From the NCBI RefSeq assembly GCF_001673405.1, contig NZ_LZLV01000112.1:248001-312000 (forward strand): DNA of 64,000 nt. The letters are read 5' to 3'. This DNA comes from Mycobacterium sp. 1245111.1 (GTDB lineage: Bacteria > Actinomycetota > Actinomycetes > Mycobacteriales > Mycobacteriaceae). Below the pieces are notes generated by a model. The model made no database searches. It had not been told where the DNA came from and saw nothing but the letters and a program-made list of their open reading frames with translations. A program made the position numbers and the translations under genes. Of the stretch, positions 34,970 through 43,150 are shown piece after piece; position 1 is the first letter of the stretch, and each line of letters opens with the position of its first letter.

Positions 34970-36298
34970 ATGTCGTTGACCGCATTGGCTCCTGAGGTGG
35001 TGAGTCGTGCTGCGCGTCTTGAGGTGTTGTTTGAGGAGTTGGCGGAGTTAGCGGGTCAGCGCAACGCGATTGACGGGCGGATTGTGGAGATCGTCGCGGA
35101 GATGGATCGCGACGAGCTGTGCGGGGCAACGGGTGCGCGCTCGGTGGCGGCGTTGGTGGCCTGGAAGTTGGGTGCGTCGTCGGGACATGCCCGCACGATC
35201 ACCACGGTGGCGCGCCGGCTCGAGGAGTTCCCGCGCTGCGCGGCGGGGATGCGGCAGGGCCGGCTGTCGCTGGATCAGCTCGGGGTGATCGCCGCCCGCG
35301 CGGGTGCGGGCTCTGATGCCCATTACGCGCAGCTGGCTGCGGTCGCGACGGTCAACCAGTTGCGCACCGCGGTCAACCTGGAGCCGCGACCCGAACCCGA
35401 TGCTGGCCCACAGCCGGGGCCCTCGATCACCAAGACCACCGACGAGCAGTTCAGCTGGTGGCGGATCAAACTGGGGCACCTGGATGCGGCGACGTTCGAC
35501 GCCGCACTGGGGGCTCATCGTGATGCGCTGGTCACCGAGTGGAAACGCGATCACGGCGACAGCGAGGGCGTATCGGATGTCGCGCCGCCGATGCCGGGCA
35601 CCCTCGAGGCGTTCCTGCGCCTGGTCGCCTCGGGCTGGGATGCCGAAGCCACCCGCCGGCCCCACGGGCAGCACACCACGGTGGTGGTGCACCTCGACGT
35701 GGAGCAGCGTGCTGGCGCCCTGCATCTGGGTCCGCTGCTGTCTGATGCCGAGCGCGCAGAGCTGACCTGTGATGCCACCTGCGAAGTCTGGTTTCACCGC
35801 GACGGCGAGCCGATCGGGGCCGGGCGGGCGACGCGGCTGATCAATCGGCGGCTGCGCCGTGCGCTCGAGCACCGCGACCGCACGTGCGCGGTTCCCGGGT
35901 GCGGGGCCACCCGCGGTCTGCACGCCCACCACATCCGGCACTGGGAAGACGGCGGCCCGACCGAGCTGGCCAACCTGGTGCTGGTCTGCCCGTATCACCA
36001 CCGGCTGCACCACCGCGGCGACATCACATCACCGGACCCGCCGACCAGCTCGTCGTCACCGACAGCTGCGGTACCGAGTTGCACCCAGGATCAATCGCAC
36101 GCCCACCCAAACGCCCCCCACCCGCGGTCGCGCCGTGGACCGGTCCCCTCGGCGAACGCGCCGACTGGTGGTGGTACACACCCTTCCAACCCCAACCCCC
36201 ACCGACGAACAACTAGAGCTCAAATGGGTTGCGGCACAGAAAAAGACGCGTTTCTCGGGTGCTACTCGCCTTTGAGGCTCCCGATGCCGAGGGAGTAA
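34970..36298 (+). CDS. 13E12/DUF222 family HNH endonuclease-domain protein, frameshifted near the C-terminus
   Basis: The uninterrupted frame reads 442 residues. The N-terminal DUF222 domain (about 1-300) and the HNH motif (about 305-350: CAVPGCGATRGLHAHHIRHWEDGGPTELANLVLVCPYHHRLHH) are intact, with CxxC and CxxH zinc ligands. After HHRGDIT the frame departs from the family: the expected ITGPADxLVVTDS...ERADWWWY tail is encoded in the next frame and ends at 36216. A one-base loss near 36027 explains this. The shifted frame runs on to 36298, overlapping the hemerythrin gene. M. tuberculosis REP13E12 copies are recombination targets for phiRv1. Confidence 0.85.
   Translation: MSLTALAPEVVSRAARLEVLFEELAELAGQRNAIDGRIVEIVAEMDRDELCGATGARSVAALVAWKLGASSGHARTITTVARRLEEFPRCAAGMRQGRLSLDQLGVIAARAGAGSDAHYAQLAAVATVNQLRTAVNLEPRPEPDAGPQPGPSITKTTDEQFSWWRIKLGHLDAATFDAALGAHRDALVTEWKRDHGDSEGVSDVAPPMPGTLEAFLRLVASGWDAEATRRPHGQHTTVVVHLDVEQRAGALHLGPLLSDAERAELTCDATCEVWFHRDGEPIGAGRATRLINRRLRRALEHRDRTCAVPGCGATRGLHAHHIRHWEDGGPTELANLVLVCPYHHRLHHRGDITSPDPPTSSSSPTAAVPSCTQDQSHAHPNAPHPRSRRGPVPSANAPTGGGTHPSNPNPHRRTTRAQMGCGTEKDAFLGCYSPLRLPMPRE
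36024..36216 (+). pseudogene. displaced original C-terminal tail of the 13E12-family gene
   Basis: In the alternative frame this segment reads ITGPADQLVVTDSCG, then ARPPKRPPPAV and GERADWWWYTPFQPQPPPTNN stop, the conserved ending of DUF222/HNH proteins. It is in phase with the upstream gene only if one base is restored in GACATCACATCACC. Confidence 0.75.
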
Positions 36299-36837
36299 TC
36301 GGTGCGGACCGGACGCGGCTCAGCCCGCTGCTCTTCGACGTAGTCCTGCGGATTGCGGTCGACGATCGCCAGACCCCTGGTGGTCGGATGCTCGGCCATG
36401 AACTCTCGGTACTGAGCTCCGAGGGACTCCCGCAGCCCGATCGGCGCATGACGTCGGAAGTCGGCGAGTCCCTCGCGTTCTTCTTCGGCCATGTGGTCGT
36501 CGTTGGCCAGCCGGGTTCGGCCGACTGCGGCCCACCACTCGTCGGTGCCTATCCCCACGGCGTTCGCGTCGCGCACGCCGTCGCGGATGTCGTTGTGGTC
36601 GCCGATCGCATCGAGCGTCTCGCCCTCGGCGTCCTCGCTGCCGCGTTTGAGCAATTGCGGGTAGAAGATCTTCTCTTCGATCAGTGCGTGCACGTCGAGC
36701 TTGTCGGCCAGGGGGCGCCAAACCCTCATCAGCGCGCGCTGATTCGCCGGGGTCTGCGCCTGAAGTTCGTCCAGCTTGGCGAACTGCTCGCGAAACCAGT
36801 CGTGGTCTTCGAGGATCAGCGCTGTGATATCGGCCAT
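36262..36837 (-). CDS. hemerythrin HHE-domain protein
   Basis: A 191-residue four-helix protein with hemerythrin ligand pattern: ILEDHDWFREQF (His12), KLDVHALIEEKIFYPQL (His, Glu), IGDHNDIRDGV (His) and ANDDHMAEEEREGL (His, Glu). Such proteins hold a di-iron site that binds oxygen, NO or peroxide; mycobacterial members affect hydrogen peroxide responses and SigF output. The last 30 residues (EPRPVRTDYSLGIGSLKGE) are an unstructured extension. Confidence 0.9.
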   Translation of the reverse strand: MADITALILEDHDWFREQFAKLDELQAQTPANQRALMRVWRPLADKLDVHALIEEKIFYPQLLKRGSEDAEGETLDAIGDHNDIRDGVRDANAVGIGTDEWWAAVGRTRLANDDHMAEEEREGLADFRRHAPIGLRESLGAQYREFMAEHPTTRGLAIVDRNPQDYVEEQRAEPRPVRTDYSLGIGSLKGE

Positions 36838-36904
36838 CGTTACGAGTAAATCAGTTCACCGAGTCCGAGTTAAGTAAGCCGCCACCCACAAGTCGACTAG
36901 GCCA

Positions 36905-36910
36905 TACCCT
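36905..36910 (+). promoter_or_regulatory. predicted -10 of a leaderless promoter (NUDIX gene)
   Basis: TACCCT ends 6 nt before GTG 36917. Confidence 0.6.
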
Positions 36911-36916
36911 CGCTAG

Positions 36917-37633
36917 GTGACCATCCCCTATGACGAGGCGCTGCGCGAGCAGATCCGGGACCGCCTGGCCGCACATGACCGTCGCGTGGTGGACGATCCG
37001 GCGAAGCGTCACGCGGCCGTCGCGGTATTGCTCGTCGACTCCGAAGTAGGGGAGGACAGGATCGACCCGGCCCCGGTCGACGACTGGATCGCGGGACGCC
37101 CGATGCCGGAGTCCCTCGACGGTCGCATGGTCGACGTCTCCGGTGGCGCCGCGTTCCTGTTGTGCCGCAGAACCTCTCGGCTCAGTTCGCACCCCGCACA
37201 GTGGGCGCTGCCGGGTGGTCGCCTGGATCCCGGCGAGACCGCAATAGACGCGGCTCTCCGCGAGCTCGACGAGGAGGTTGGCATCAAGCTCGCCGCCTCC
37301 AACGTCCTGGGCTTGCTCGACGACTACCCGACCAGGTCCGGATACGTCATCACCCCGGTGGTGATCTGGGGTGGTGGCCGGTTGGATCCGCAACCGGCAC
37401 CCGACGAAGTGGTGGCGGTGTACCGAGTCGGACTCCACCAGCTGCGGCGCGCGGACTCACCGCGATTCATCGCCATCCCGGAGAGTCCGCGGCCCGTCGT
37501 TCAAATACCGCTGGGCCACGACCTCATCCACGCGCCCACCGGCGCCGTGCTGTTGCAGCTGCGCTGGCTCGGCCTCGACGGCCGCCACGATCCGGTCGAC
37601 GAACTGGAGCAGCCGGTCTTCGCCTGGAAGTAA
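36917..37633 (+). CDS. NUDIX hydrolase (CoA pyrophosphatase-like)
   Basis: A 238-residue hydrolase with a full NUDIX box, GGRLDPGETAIDAALRELDEEVGI, at about 99-122. The segment before it, SSHPAQWALPGG, and the LGLLDDYPTRSGYVITPVV after it match the CoA/acyl-CoA pyrophosphatase branch (NudL/NUDT7-like). An N-terminal extension of about 60 residues includes VAVLLVDSEVGEDR. Likely hydrolyses CoA or NDP derivatives in the cytoplasm. Confidence 0.88.
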   Translation: MTIPYDEALREQIRDRLAAHDRRVVDDPAKRHAAVAVLLVDSEVGEDRIDPAPVDDWIAGRPMPESLDGRMVDVSGGAAFLLCRRTSRLSSHPAQWALPGGRLDPGETAIDAALRELDEEVGIKLAASNVLGLLDDYPTRSGYVITPVVIWGGGRLDPQPAPDEVVAVYRVGLHQLRRADSPRFIAIPESPRPVVQIPLGHDLIHAPTGAVLLQLRWLGLDGRHDPVDELEQPVFAWK

Positions 37634-37643
37634 CCGGCAGCAG

Positions 37644-37649
37644 TAGTGT
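37644..37649 (+). promoter_or_regulatory. predicted -10 of a leaderless promoter (deazaflavin reductase gene)
   Basis: TAGTGT ends 6 nt before ATG 37656, in a 22-base gap after the NUDIX gene. Confidence 0.55.
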
Positions 37650-37655
37650 GAGTCC

Positions 37656-38123
37656 ATGCTGCGCGGCGCGGTGAGCAAGTTTCAGCGGTGGCAATATCGC
37701 AACGGCCGTCCAGGATGGTCCGCGCGACTCGCGAATCGGTTGGGTGCTCTGGCGATTTCGGCCGGCCTCGTGCCGGGCGGGGCAGCCACGCTCGAAGTGC
37801 GCGGCCACAAATCCGGACGGTTGATCTCGTTCCCCGTCGTGGTCGCCGACTATCAGGGTGAGCGGTACCTGGTCGCCATGCTCGGGCACAAGACGAACTG
37901 GGTGCGCAATCTGCGGGGCGGCGACGGTCGCGCGGTGCTGCGCCGCGGCAAGCCCGAAGACGTCGCACTGGTGGAGGATTTCTCCGATGACCGCGCGGCG
38001 ATCCTGCGCCGCTACCTCGAGGCGGCACCGGGAGCGCGGCCGTTTTTCACGGTCGACAAGCGGGCACCGCTCGAGGATTTCGCGCGAGTTGTGGATCAGT
38101 ATCCAGTCTTTCGGGTCGCCTGA
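37656..38123 (+). CDS. deazaflavin (F420)-dependent nitroreductase family protein (DUF385)
   Basis: A 155-residue split-barrel protein of the FDR/Ddn group: VPGGAATLEVRGHKSGRLISFPVVVADYQGERYLVAMLGHKTNWVRNLRGG carries the typical G-R/K-x-S-G-x-x-R-x-x-P and N-W-x-x-N-L motifs that bind F420. Ddn in M. tuberculosis activates pretomanid and reduces quinones. It converges on the HxlR gene with a 28-base overlap. Confidence 0.88.
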   Translation: MLRGAVSKFQRWQYRNGRPGWSARLANRLGALAISAGLVPGGAATLEVRGHKSGRLISFPVVVADYQGERYLVAMLGHKTNWVRNLRGGDGRAVLRRGKPEDVALVEDFSDDRAAILRRYLEAAPGARPFFTVDKRAPLEDFARVVDQYPVFRVA

Positions 38124-38596
38124 GCCTGGGGTTCCAACTCCAGGAAGCCGGGCCCGGGCTGGGGGGTGACGTTGTGTGCGGTGATTTCCTCTCGGCAGTG
38201 CGCACAGACCAGCATCGGCTCGGCGGTCTGGTCGCACGGCTGATGATGCAGCACGATCGGCGGCCCTTGCGGATGGGGGAGATGCCGGTCGCCCCACTGC
38301 ATCAACACGACGATCGCCGCGAACAGGTCACGGCCGGGATCGGTCAGCCGGTACTCGTGACGATCGGGATCGCTTGCGTAGAGCACCTTTTCCAGCAGGC
38401 CCTTGTCGACTAACGTCCGCAGCCGCGCCGACAGCGTCGGCCGGGGAATCTGGAGATTGCGGGCCAACTGGCCGAAGCGGCGCACCCCGAAGAAGGCTTC
38501 GCGCAGGATCAGCAGCGTCCACCGTTCGCCCACGATCTCGAGGGCGCGCGCGACCGACTCGCCGTCGAATCGGTGGGACAGGTCCGGGTAATCCAT
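38096..38596 (-). CDS. HxlR family transcriptional regulator
   Basis: A 166-residue winged-helix regulator. HxlR core: ALEIVGERWTLLILREAFFGVRRFGQLARNLQIPRPTLSARLRTLVDKGLLEKVLY...YRLTDPGRDLFAAIVVLMQWGD (about 15-105). The C-terminal extension has a CxxC (VCAHCREEI) and may bind metal or sense redox. It is divergent from the flavoprotein operon; the perfect palindrome at 38610-38634 lies between the two starts and is its likely operator. Confidence 0.9.
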   Translation of the reverse strand: MDYPDLSHRFDGESVARALEIVGERWTLLILREAFFGVRRFGQLARNLQIPRPTLSARLRTLVDKGLLEKVLYASDPDRHEYRLTDPGRDLFAAIVVLMQWGDRHLPHPQGPPIVLHHQPCDQTAEPMLVCAHCREEITAHNVTPQPGPGFLELEPQAQATRKTGY

Positions 38597-38609
38597 GGTT
38601 CACACAATG

Positions 38610-38634
38610 TACCGGTTCAAAAACTAAACCGGTA
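38610..38634. promoter_or_regulatory. palindromic operator between HxlR gene and flavoprotein operon
   Basis: Perfect 8-base arms TACCGGTT and AACCGGTA with a 9-nt A-rich spacer. It is 14 bases from the HxlR ATG and 50 from the operon ATG, placing it on both promoters. Confidence 0.7.
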
Positions 38635-38683
38635 GTGCTAACGTGGCTGAACCACCCGTACCGGCTGTGCAAAGCGAGGACGT

Positions 38684-39814
38684 ATGGACACCGAGGTCGC
38701 CACCGCACCTGTTCTCACCAGAGCGACCGCGATCGCCGATCTGGCGCGGGGCATGGCCGACGAGATCGATTCTGCCCGGGGGCTGCCCACGGACCTGGTT
38801 GAGGCGCTGCGAGATTCGGGATTGCTGCGGGCGGGCGCGCCACGCGAGGTCGAGGCGCTGGAGCTACCCGCCGGCACCGCCCTGCGCTGCGCGGAGGAGG
38901 TGGCGCGCGGCGACGCGTCGGCCGGCTGGTGCGTGTCGATCGGGATCACCAGCACCCTGCTGGTCGCGTATTTGCCGCCCGCGAGCCGCGACGAATTGTT
39001 CGGCGGGGGCCGCGGGCTGGCCGCCGGCGTGTGGGCGCCGCAGGGCAAGGCACGACGGGTTCCCGGCGGCGTGGTGGTCTCCGGTCGCTGGGCATTCTGC
39101 AGTGGCATCACGCACGCCGACGTGTTGTTCGCCGGTTGTGTGCTCGAGGACAAACCGGCGGTGGTGGCATTGCCCACCGACCAACTGCAGATCCTCGACA
39201 CCTGGCACACCCTCGGACTGCGCGGCACCGGCAGCCACGACAGCGTCGCCGACGAGGTCTTCGTCCCCGACGAGCGGGTGCTCTCGATCTTCGACGGCCC
39301 GGTGATCGACCGTCCGCTGTACCGATTCCCGCCGTTCGGATTCTTCGCCGCGTGCATCACGGCCGCGGCGATGGGCAATGCCCGGGCCGCTATCGACAAC
39401 TTCGTCGACCTCGCCGCCACCAAGAAGGGTGCGGCGGGCAGTCGAACCCTGGCCGAACGGTCCACCATCCAGGCGGCGGTCGCCACGGCCGAAGCGGCGC
39501 TCGAAGCCGCCCGGGCCGGCTACTACCAGGCCATCGACGAGGCCTGGCGGGCAGCCGAAGACGGGCCGTCGGTGTCGCTGGCAACGCGCACCCGGTTGCG
39601 CCTGGCCGCCACACACGGCGCACGCGTCTCGGCCGACGTCGTTCGGTCGATGTACGACCTCGCCGGCGGCAGCGCCATCTACGACGGCGCTCCGCTGCAA
39701 CGCCGGCTACGGGATGCCTTCACCGCCACGGCGCACTTCCAGGTGAACGAGGCGTCCCGCGAACTGCCTGGGCGCGTCCTGCTCGGCCAGGCCGGCGAGG
39801 CGGCGATGCTGTGA
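38684..39814 (+). CDS. acyl-CoA dehydrogenase-fold flavin monooxygenase-like protein (HsaA-like)
   Basis: A 376-residue ACAD-superfamily protein: helical N-domain (LVEALRDSGLLRAGAP), beta domain (GVWAPQGKARRVPGGVVVSGRWAFCSGITHADVLF), WHTLGLRGTGSHDSVADEVFVPDERV, and a C-terminal helical bundle. The RW-x-F-x-SG and GLRGTGS elements are shared with HsaA-type flavin-dependent monooxygenases, which use reduced flavin and oxygen rather than desaturating acyl-CoA. First gene of a tight operon; AGCGAGG lies 4 nt before ATG. Confidence 0.83.
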   Translation: MDTEVATAPVLTRATAIADLARGMADEIDSARGLPTDLVEALRDSGLLRAGAPREVEALELPAGTALRCAEEVARGDASAGWCVSIGITSTLLVAYLPPASRDELFGGGRGLAAGVWAPQGKARRVPGGVVVSGRWAFCSGITHADVLFAGCVLEDKPAVVALPTDQLQILDTWHTLGLRGTGSHDSVADEVFVPDERVLSIFDGPVIDRPLYRFPPFGFFAACITAAAMGNARAAIDNFVDLAATKKGAAGSRTLAERSTIQAAVATAEAALEAARAGYYQAIDEAWRAAEDGPSVSLATRTRLRLAATHGARVSADVVRSMYDLAGGSAIYDGAPLQRRLRDAFTATAHFQVNEASRELPGRVLLGQAGEAAML

Positions 39815-40815
39815 GGTCGCCGATCGAAGCGGTGCTGCCGTACTGGCTGGACCGGCCCGACCTCGAGGCGCTCGAAGTTGCCGAGGCCGTCAACGCCGCC
39901 GGGATCGGCGGGCTGTGGGTCGGAGAGATGGCGACGTTCGACGCGTTCGCGTTGGCCACCGCGATCGGTGCTCGCGCGCCCGGCCTGGGCCTGCGGGTCG
40001 GCCCGCTGCCGATCAGCGTGCGAACCTCCACCTCAATCGCTTTGGGCGCCAGCACTGTTGCCGCGGTCACCGGCGCTCAGGTCGACATCGCGTTGGGTGC
40101 CTCCAGTCCTTTCATCGTTTCGGGCTGGCACGATCGGGACTGGTCGCACAGCCTCGGGCGGATGCGGGAGACGATCGAGTGCCTGCGGCCGATCCTGCGT
40201 GGAGAGCGCGCCGACTACGATGGGCGGTATGTCCGCAGTCACGGATTCCGGCTGCGTAACCCGTTGCCGCACAGCCGTATCGGCGTCGGCGCTTTCGGCC
40301 CGTCGCTGATACGGCTGGCCGCGGAGGTCGCCGACGAGGTCGTGCTGAATCTGGCTTCGCCGCAGCGTGTTTCGCAGGTCCGCGAGCAGATCGAGCGTCA
40401 GGCTATCGCGGTGGGCCGGATTCCGCCGCATGTGACGGTATGGGTCCCGGTTGCGGTGCGACCCGGGCAGGCTGCGCTTCGCCAGCTGGCCGGGCAGCTC
40501 GCGGTCTACCTCGGCCCGCCCGGATACGGCGAAATGTTCCGCGACCTCGGTTACGGCGACCTGGTCGAGCGGGCCCGCTCCGGTGCGCGACGGGCAGACC
40601 TGGCCGCGGCGATTCCGTTCGAATTGGCCGGGCAACTAGGAGCTTTGGGCGATTCGGACCGGGTTGGCGAGCGGATAGGCGCCTACCTGGATGCCGGCGC
40701 CGACACGGTCGCAGTGATCCCGGTGACCGCCGAAGACCCCGCCGGACGGACCGCCCTCAGCTGCGCCGCGGACCTCTGTCACAACACCACACCAGCCCAG
40801 GAGAGCGCCCGATGA
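39811..40815 (+). CDS. LLM class (luciferase-like) oxidoreductase, probably F420-dependent
   Basis: A 334-residue TIM barrel: GLWVGEMATFDAFALATAIGARAPGLGLRVGPLPISVRTSTSIALGASTVAAVTGAQVDIALGASSPFI matches the mycobacterial F420 LLM subgroup (TIGR03857-like spacing). Its GTG overlaps the preceding stop (GTGA at 39811-39814) and its own stop overlaps the next start, so translation of the first three operon genes is chained. Confidence 0.87.
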   Translation: MRSPIEAVLPYWLDRPDLEALEVAEAVNAAGIGGLWVGEMATFDAFALATAIGARAPGLGLRVGPLPISVRTSTSIALGASTVAAVTGAQVDIALGASSPFIVSGWHDRDWSHSLGRMRETIECLRPILRGERADYDGRYVRSHGFRLRNPLPHSRIGVGAFGPSLIRLAAEVADEVVLNLASPQRVSQVREQIERQAIAVGRIPPHVTVWVPVAVRPGQAALRQLAGQLAVYLGPPGYGEMFRDLGYGDLVERARSGARRADLAAAIPFELAGQLGALGDSDRVGERIGAYLDAGADTVAVIPVTAEDPAGRTALSCAADLCHNTTPAQESAR

Positions 40816-41816
40816 GCAACGCCAATGTCCAGTGCAGACTCGCCGCACGCCCGACCGAACAGCTCAAGGCCACCGATTGGACGATCGTCGGGGAGCCCAA
40901 ACCCGTTGCGGAAGACGGGCAATTCGTCGTCCATGTCGACTACCTGTCGATCGATCCGGCGATGCGTACCTGGATGAACGCCGGCCGCAGCTACGTGCCG
41001 CCGGTGGAGATCGGCGAGGTGATGCGGGCGTTGGGCGTCGGCCACGTCGTCGAATCCCGGCACCCCGACTTCGCGGTCGGCGACAACGTGTCCGGGATAT
41101 TCGGTGTCCAGCAATACGCATTGTCGGACGGCGCAGAGGTCAACAAGATCGACACCAGCCTGGCTCCGGCGCCGGTGTATCTCAGCGCGCTCGGGATCAG
41201 CGGTCTGACCGCCTATTTCGGATTGCTCGACATCGGCAAGCCCGAACCGGGCCAGACCGTGTTGGTATCGGGAGCGGCCGGATCGGTGGGCAGCATCGTC
41301 GGACAGATTGCCAAGATCAAGGGGTGCCGCGCGGTCGGCATCGCCGGCGGGGAAGAGAAGCGTCGATGGTTGATCGACGAAGCCGGATTCGACGCCGCGA
41401 TCGACTACAAGACCGCCGACTTGCGGAAGGAGCTCAAGACCCACGCTCCGGACGGCGTGGACGTGTACTTCGACAATGTCGGCGGCGCGACGCTCGAGGC
41501 GGCGCTGAACCGGCTCGCCCGCGGTGCACGCATCGTGCTCTGCGGCGCGGTGTCGCAGTACAACGACATCCCCCGCGGGCCCTCCAACTACATGCAACTA
41601 CTGGTCGCGCGCGCGTCCATGACCGGGTTCGTCATCTTCGATTACGCCGACCGCTACCCGGAAGGCATTGCGCAACTGGCGAAATGGCTCAGCAGCGGCG
41701 AAGTGCGTTCACATGAGCAGATCGAGCACGGCAGCGTCGCCGATTTCCCTGACACCCTGCTCAAGCTGTTCCGCGGCGAAAACACCGGCAAGCTGATCCT
41801 CGCACTGGGGGAATAG
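40812..41816 (+). CDS. NADP-dependent medium-chain reductase (PTGR/CurA-like)
   Basis: A 334-residue MDR enzyme without zinc. The N-domain has YLSIDPAMRTWMNAGRSYVPPVEIGEVMRALGVGHVVES; the nucleotide loop is TVLVSGAAGSVGSIVGQIAKIKGCRAVGIAGGEEK; GVDVYFDNVGGATLEAAL is typical of the 2-alkenal/prostaglandin reductase group. These reduce the C=C bond of enones using NADPH. ATG overlaps the LLM stop (ATGA). Confidence 0.9.
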   Translation: MSNANVQCRLAARPTEQLKATDWTIVGEPKPVAEDGQFVVHVDYLSIDPAMRTWMNAGRSYVPPVEIGEVMRALGVGHVVESRHPDFAVGDNVSGIFGVQQYALSDGAEVNKIDTSLAPAPVYLSALGISGLTAYFGLLDIGKPEPGQTVLVSGAAGSVGSIVGQIAKIKGCRAVGIAGGEEKRRWLIDEAGFDAAIDYKTADLRKELKTHAPDGVDVYFDNVGGATLEAALNRLARGARIVLCGAVSQYNDIPRGPSNYMQLLVARASMTGFVIFDYADRYPEGIAQLAKWLSSGEVRSHEQIEHGSVADFPDTLLKLFRGENTGKLILALGE

Positions 41817-41846
41817 CCGCGCCGCACCGACTCGTTGATTCGCCGC

Positions 41847-42275
41847 ATGGCTGCTTTTTCCGAGACCCAACGTGAAGAGTTTCTCGCCGGCATACATGTG
41901 GCGGTGTTGTCCGTCGCGGCGACCGACGGCCGGCCCCCGGCCAGCGTCCCGATCTGGTACGGATACACACCCGGAGGCAACATCCTGGTCAACACCGGCG
42001 TGACCGCGCGCAAGACCAAGCTGATCGAGCGAGCCGGAGTGGTGACGTTGGTGGCGCAACGCGAAGAGCCGCCGTACCAGTACGTGGTCGTCGAGGGGAC
42101 CGTCGTCGACAGCACCACTCCGGCGCCGTTGGATGTCCGGGAGGCCATCGCCATCCGCTACCTCGGCGAGGAGGGCGGCCGCGCGTTCGTCCAGGGCATG
42201 GGGGATCACCCGGGCATCTTGTTCACCATCCGGCCGGACCGGTGGATCACCGCCGACTTCACCGACGAGCTGTAA
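41847..42275 (+). CDS. pyridoxamine 5-phosphate oxidase-like (F420/FMN split barrel) protein
   Basis: A 142-residue split-barrel flavoprotein: VAVLSVAATDGRPPASVPIWYGYTPGGNILVNTGVTARKTKLIERAGVVTLVAQREEPPYQYVVVEGTV is the PPOX-type cofactor-binding region. ATG 41847 is preferred over an in-frame TTG four codons earlier. It trails the MDR gene by 30 bases and probably ends the operon; in such proteins FMN or F420 serves reduction of unsaturated rings. Confidence 0.85.
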   Translation: MAAFSETQREEFLAGIHVAVLSVAATDGRPPASVPIWYGYTPGGNILVNTGVTARKTKLIERAGVVTLVAQREEPPYQYVVVEGTVVDSTTPAPLDVREAIAIRYLGEEGGRAFVQGMGDHPGILFTIRPDRWITADFTDEL

Positions 42276-42397
42276 CCCGAGATTTCGAGCGCTGTGCGGC
42301 CCGTCGTGTCGGGGCCGTTCGCGGCCAGGCCTGTCCTAAGCTGACAGTCTCAAGTACTCAGGTCGCTACGCTCGAGAACCCTTAGGAAGCAACTCAA

Positions 42398-43150
42398 ATG
42401 GACCTCGACCGCATTACCAGCCCGATGCGACTTGCGAGGGGATCGCACCAGCCCGGATCGGGCAAAGGGTGCGCCATGAACGTGATTTCGTACATCAACG
42501 GCGACGAGCACATCACGGATTTCCCGGCGACCTCGGCCCGCCCGTTGGCGTCGTTCGTGCAGTTGTGCAACGACCTGCTGGCCGAGCCTGACGGCTACCT
42601 GTCGCCGGAGAACAGTCTGCTGGTGCTCGACCTCGGGTGGCTGACCGTCGGAACCGCAGACGTCGCCGACGACGTCATGCATATCTGGGTGACCAAGTTG
42701 CTGACCAGCCCGCCATGGGGCGTTCTTCGGTACGCCAGCGGCGCGGCTGCTCGGGCCATCGCCGATATCGCGGACTTACACCGGACATTCGTCCCCGGTG
42801 ATGTGCCGTCGATCGTCAGCTGGGACAGCGCGGCCAAGGCGGGCCGCGCCGCGTGCGAGGCTGTCGAAGGCGCAGAGCTATATGCCGTGCGGGCCGCTTG
42901 CCAGTCCACGTCGCTGGTCGAGACCGACGACTGGGACACCCTCGATGCCGTCACCGGCAACGCGCTGCGCGCGCACCGGCTGGCCCATCTTGATGCGAGC
43001 GCCACCAGGATCGTGGATGTGACCCGCAACGCGATTCGCTCCTGGCGTCGCCTCGCCGGGTTGAGCGTGGTGAGCAACGACTCGATTCCCGTTGCCGGCG
43101 TGGGGCCTCGGACGCTGGAATCAGCTCTGCCGGTGGCTATCTCGGCGTAG
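42398..43150 (+). CDS. hypothetical protein
   Basis: A 250-residue soluble protein of mixed composition with an Ala-rich helical C-terminal half (ALRAHRLAHLDASATRIVDVTRNAIRSWRRLAGL). No motif or signal peptide. AGGAAG is 8 nt before ATG 42398; a second in-frame ATG at 42476 (MNVISYINGDEHIT) has AAAGGG 6 nt before it, so the true protein may be 224 residues. The 3-prime end overlaps the convergent MFS gene by 30 bases. Confidence 0.62.
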   Translation: MDLDRITSPMRLARGSHQPGSGKGCAMNVISYINGDEHITDFPATSARPLASFVQLCNDLLAEPDGYLSPENSLLVLDLGWLTVGTADVADDVMHIWVTKLLTSPPWGVLRYASGAAARAIADIADLHRTFVPGDVPSIVSWDSAAKAGRAACEAVEGAELYAVRAACQSTSLVETDDWDTLDAVTGNALRAHRLAHLDASATRIVDVTRNAIRSWRRLAGLSVVSNDSIPVAGVGPRTLESALPVAISA

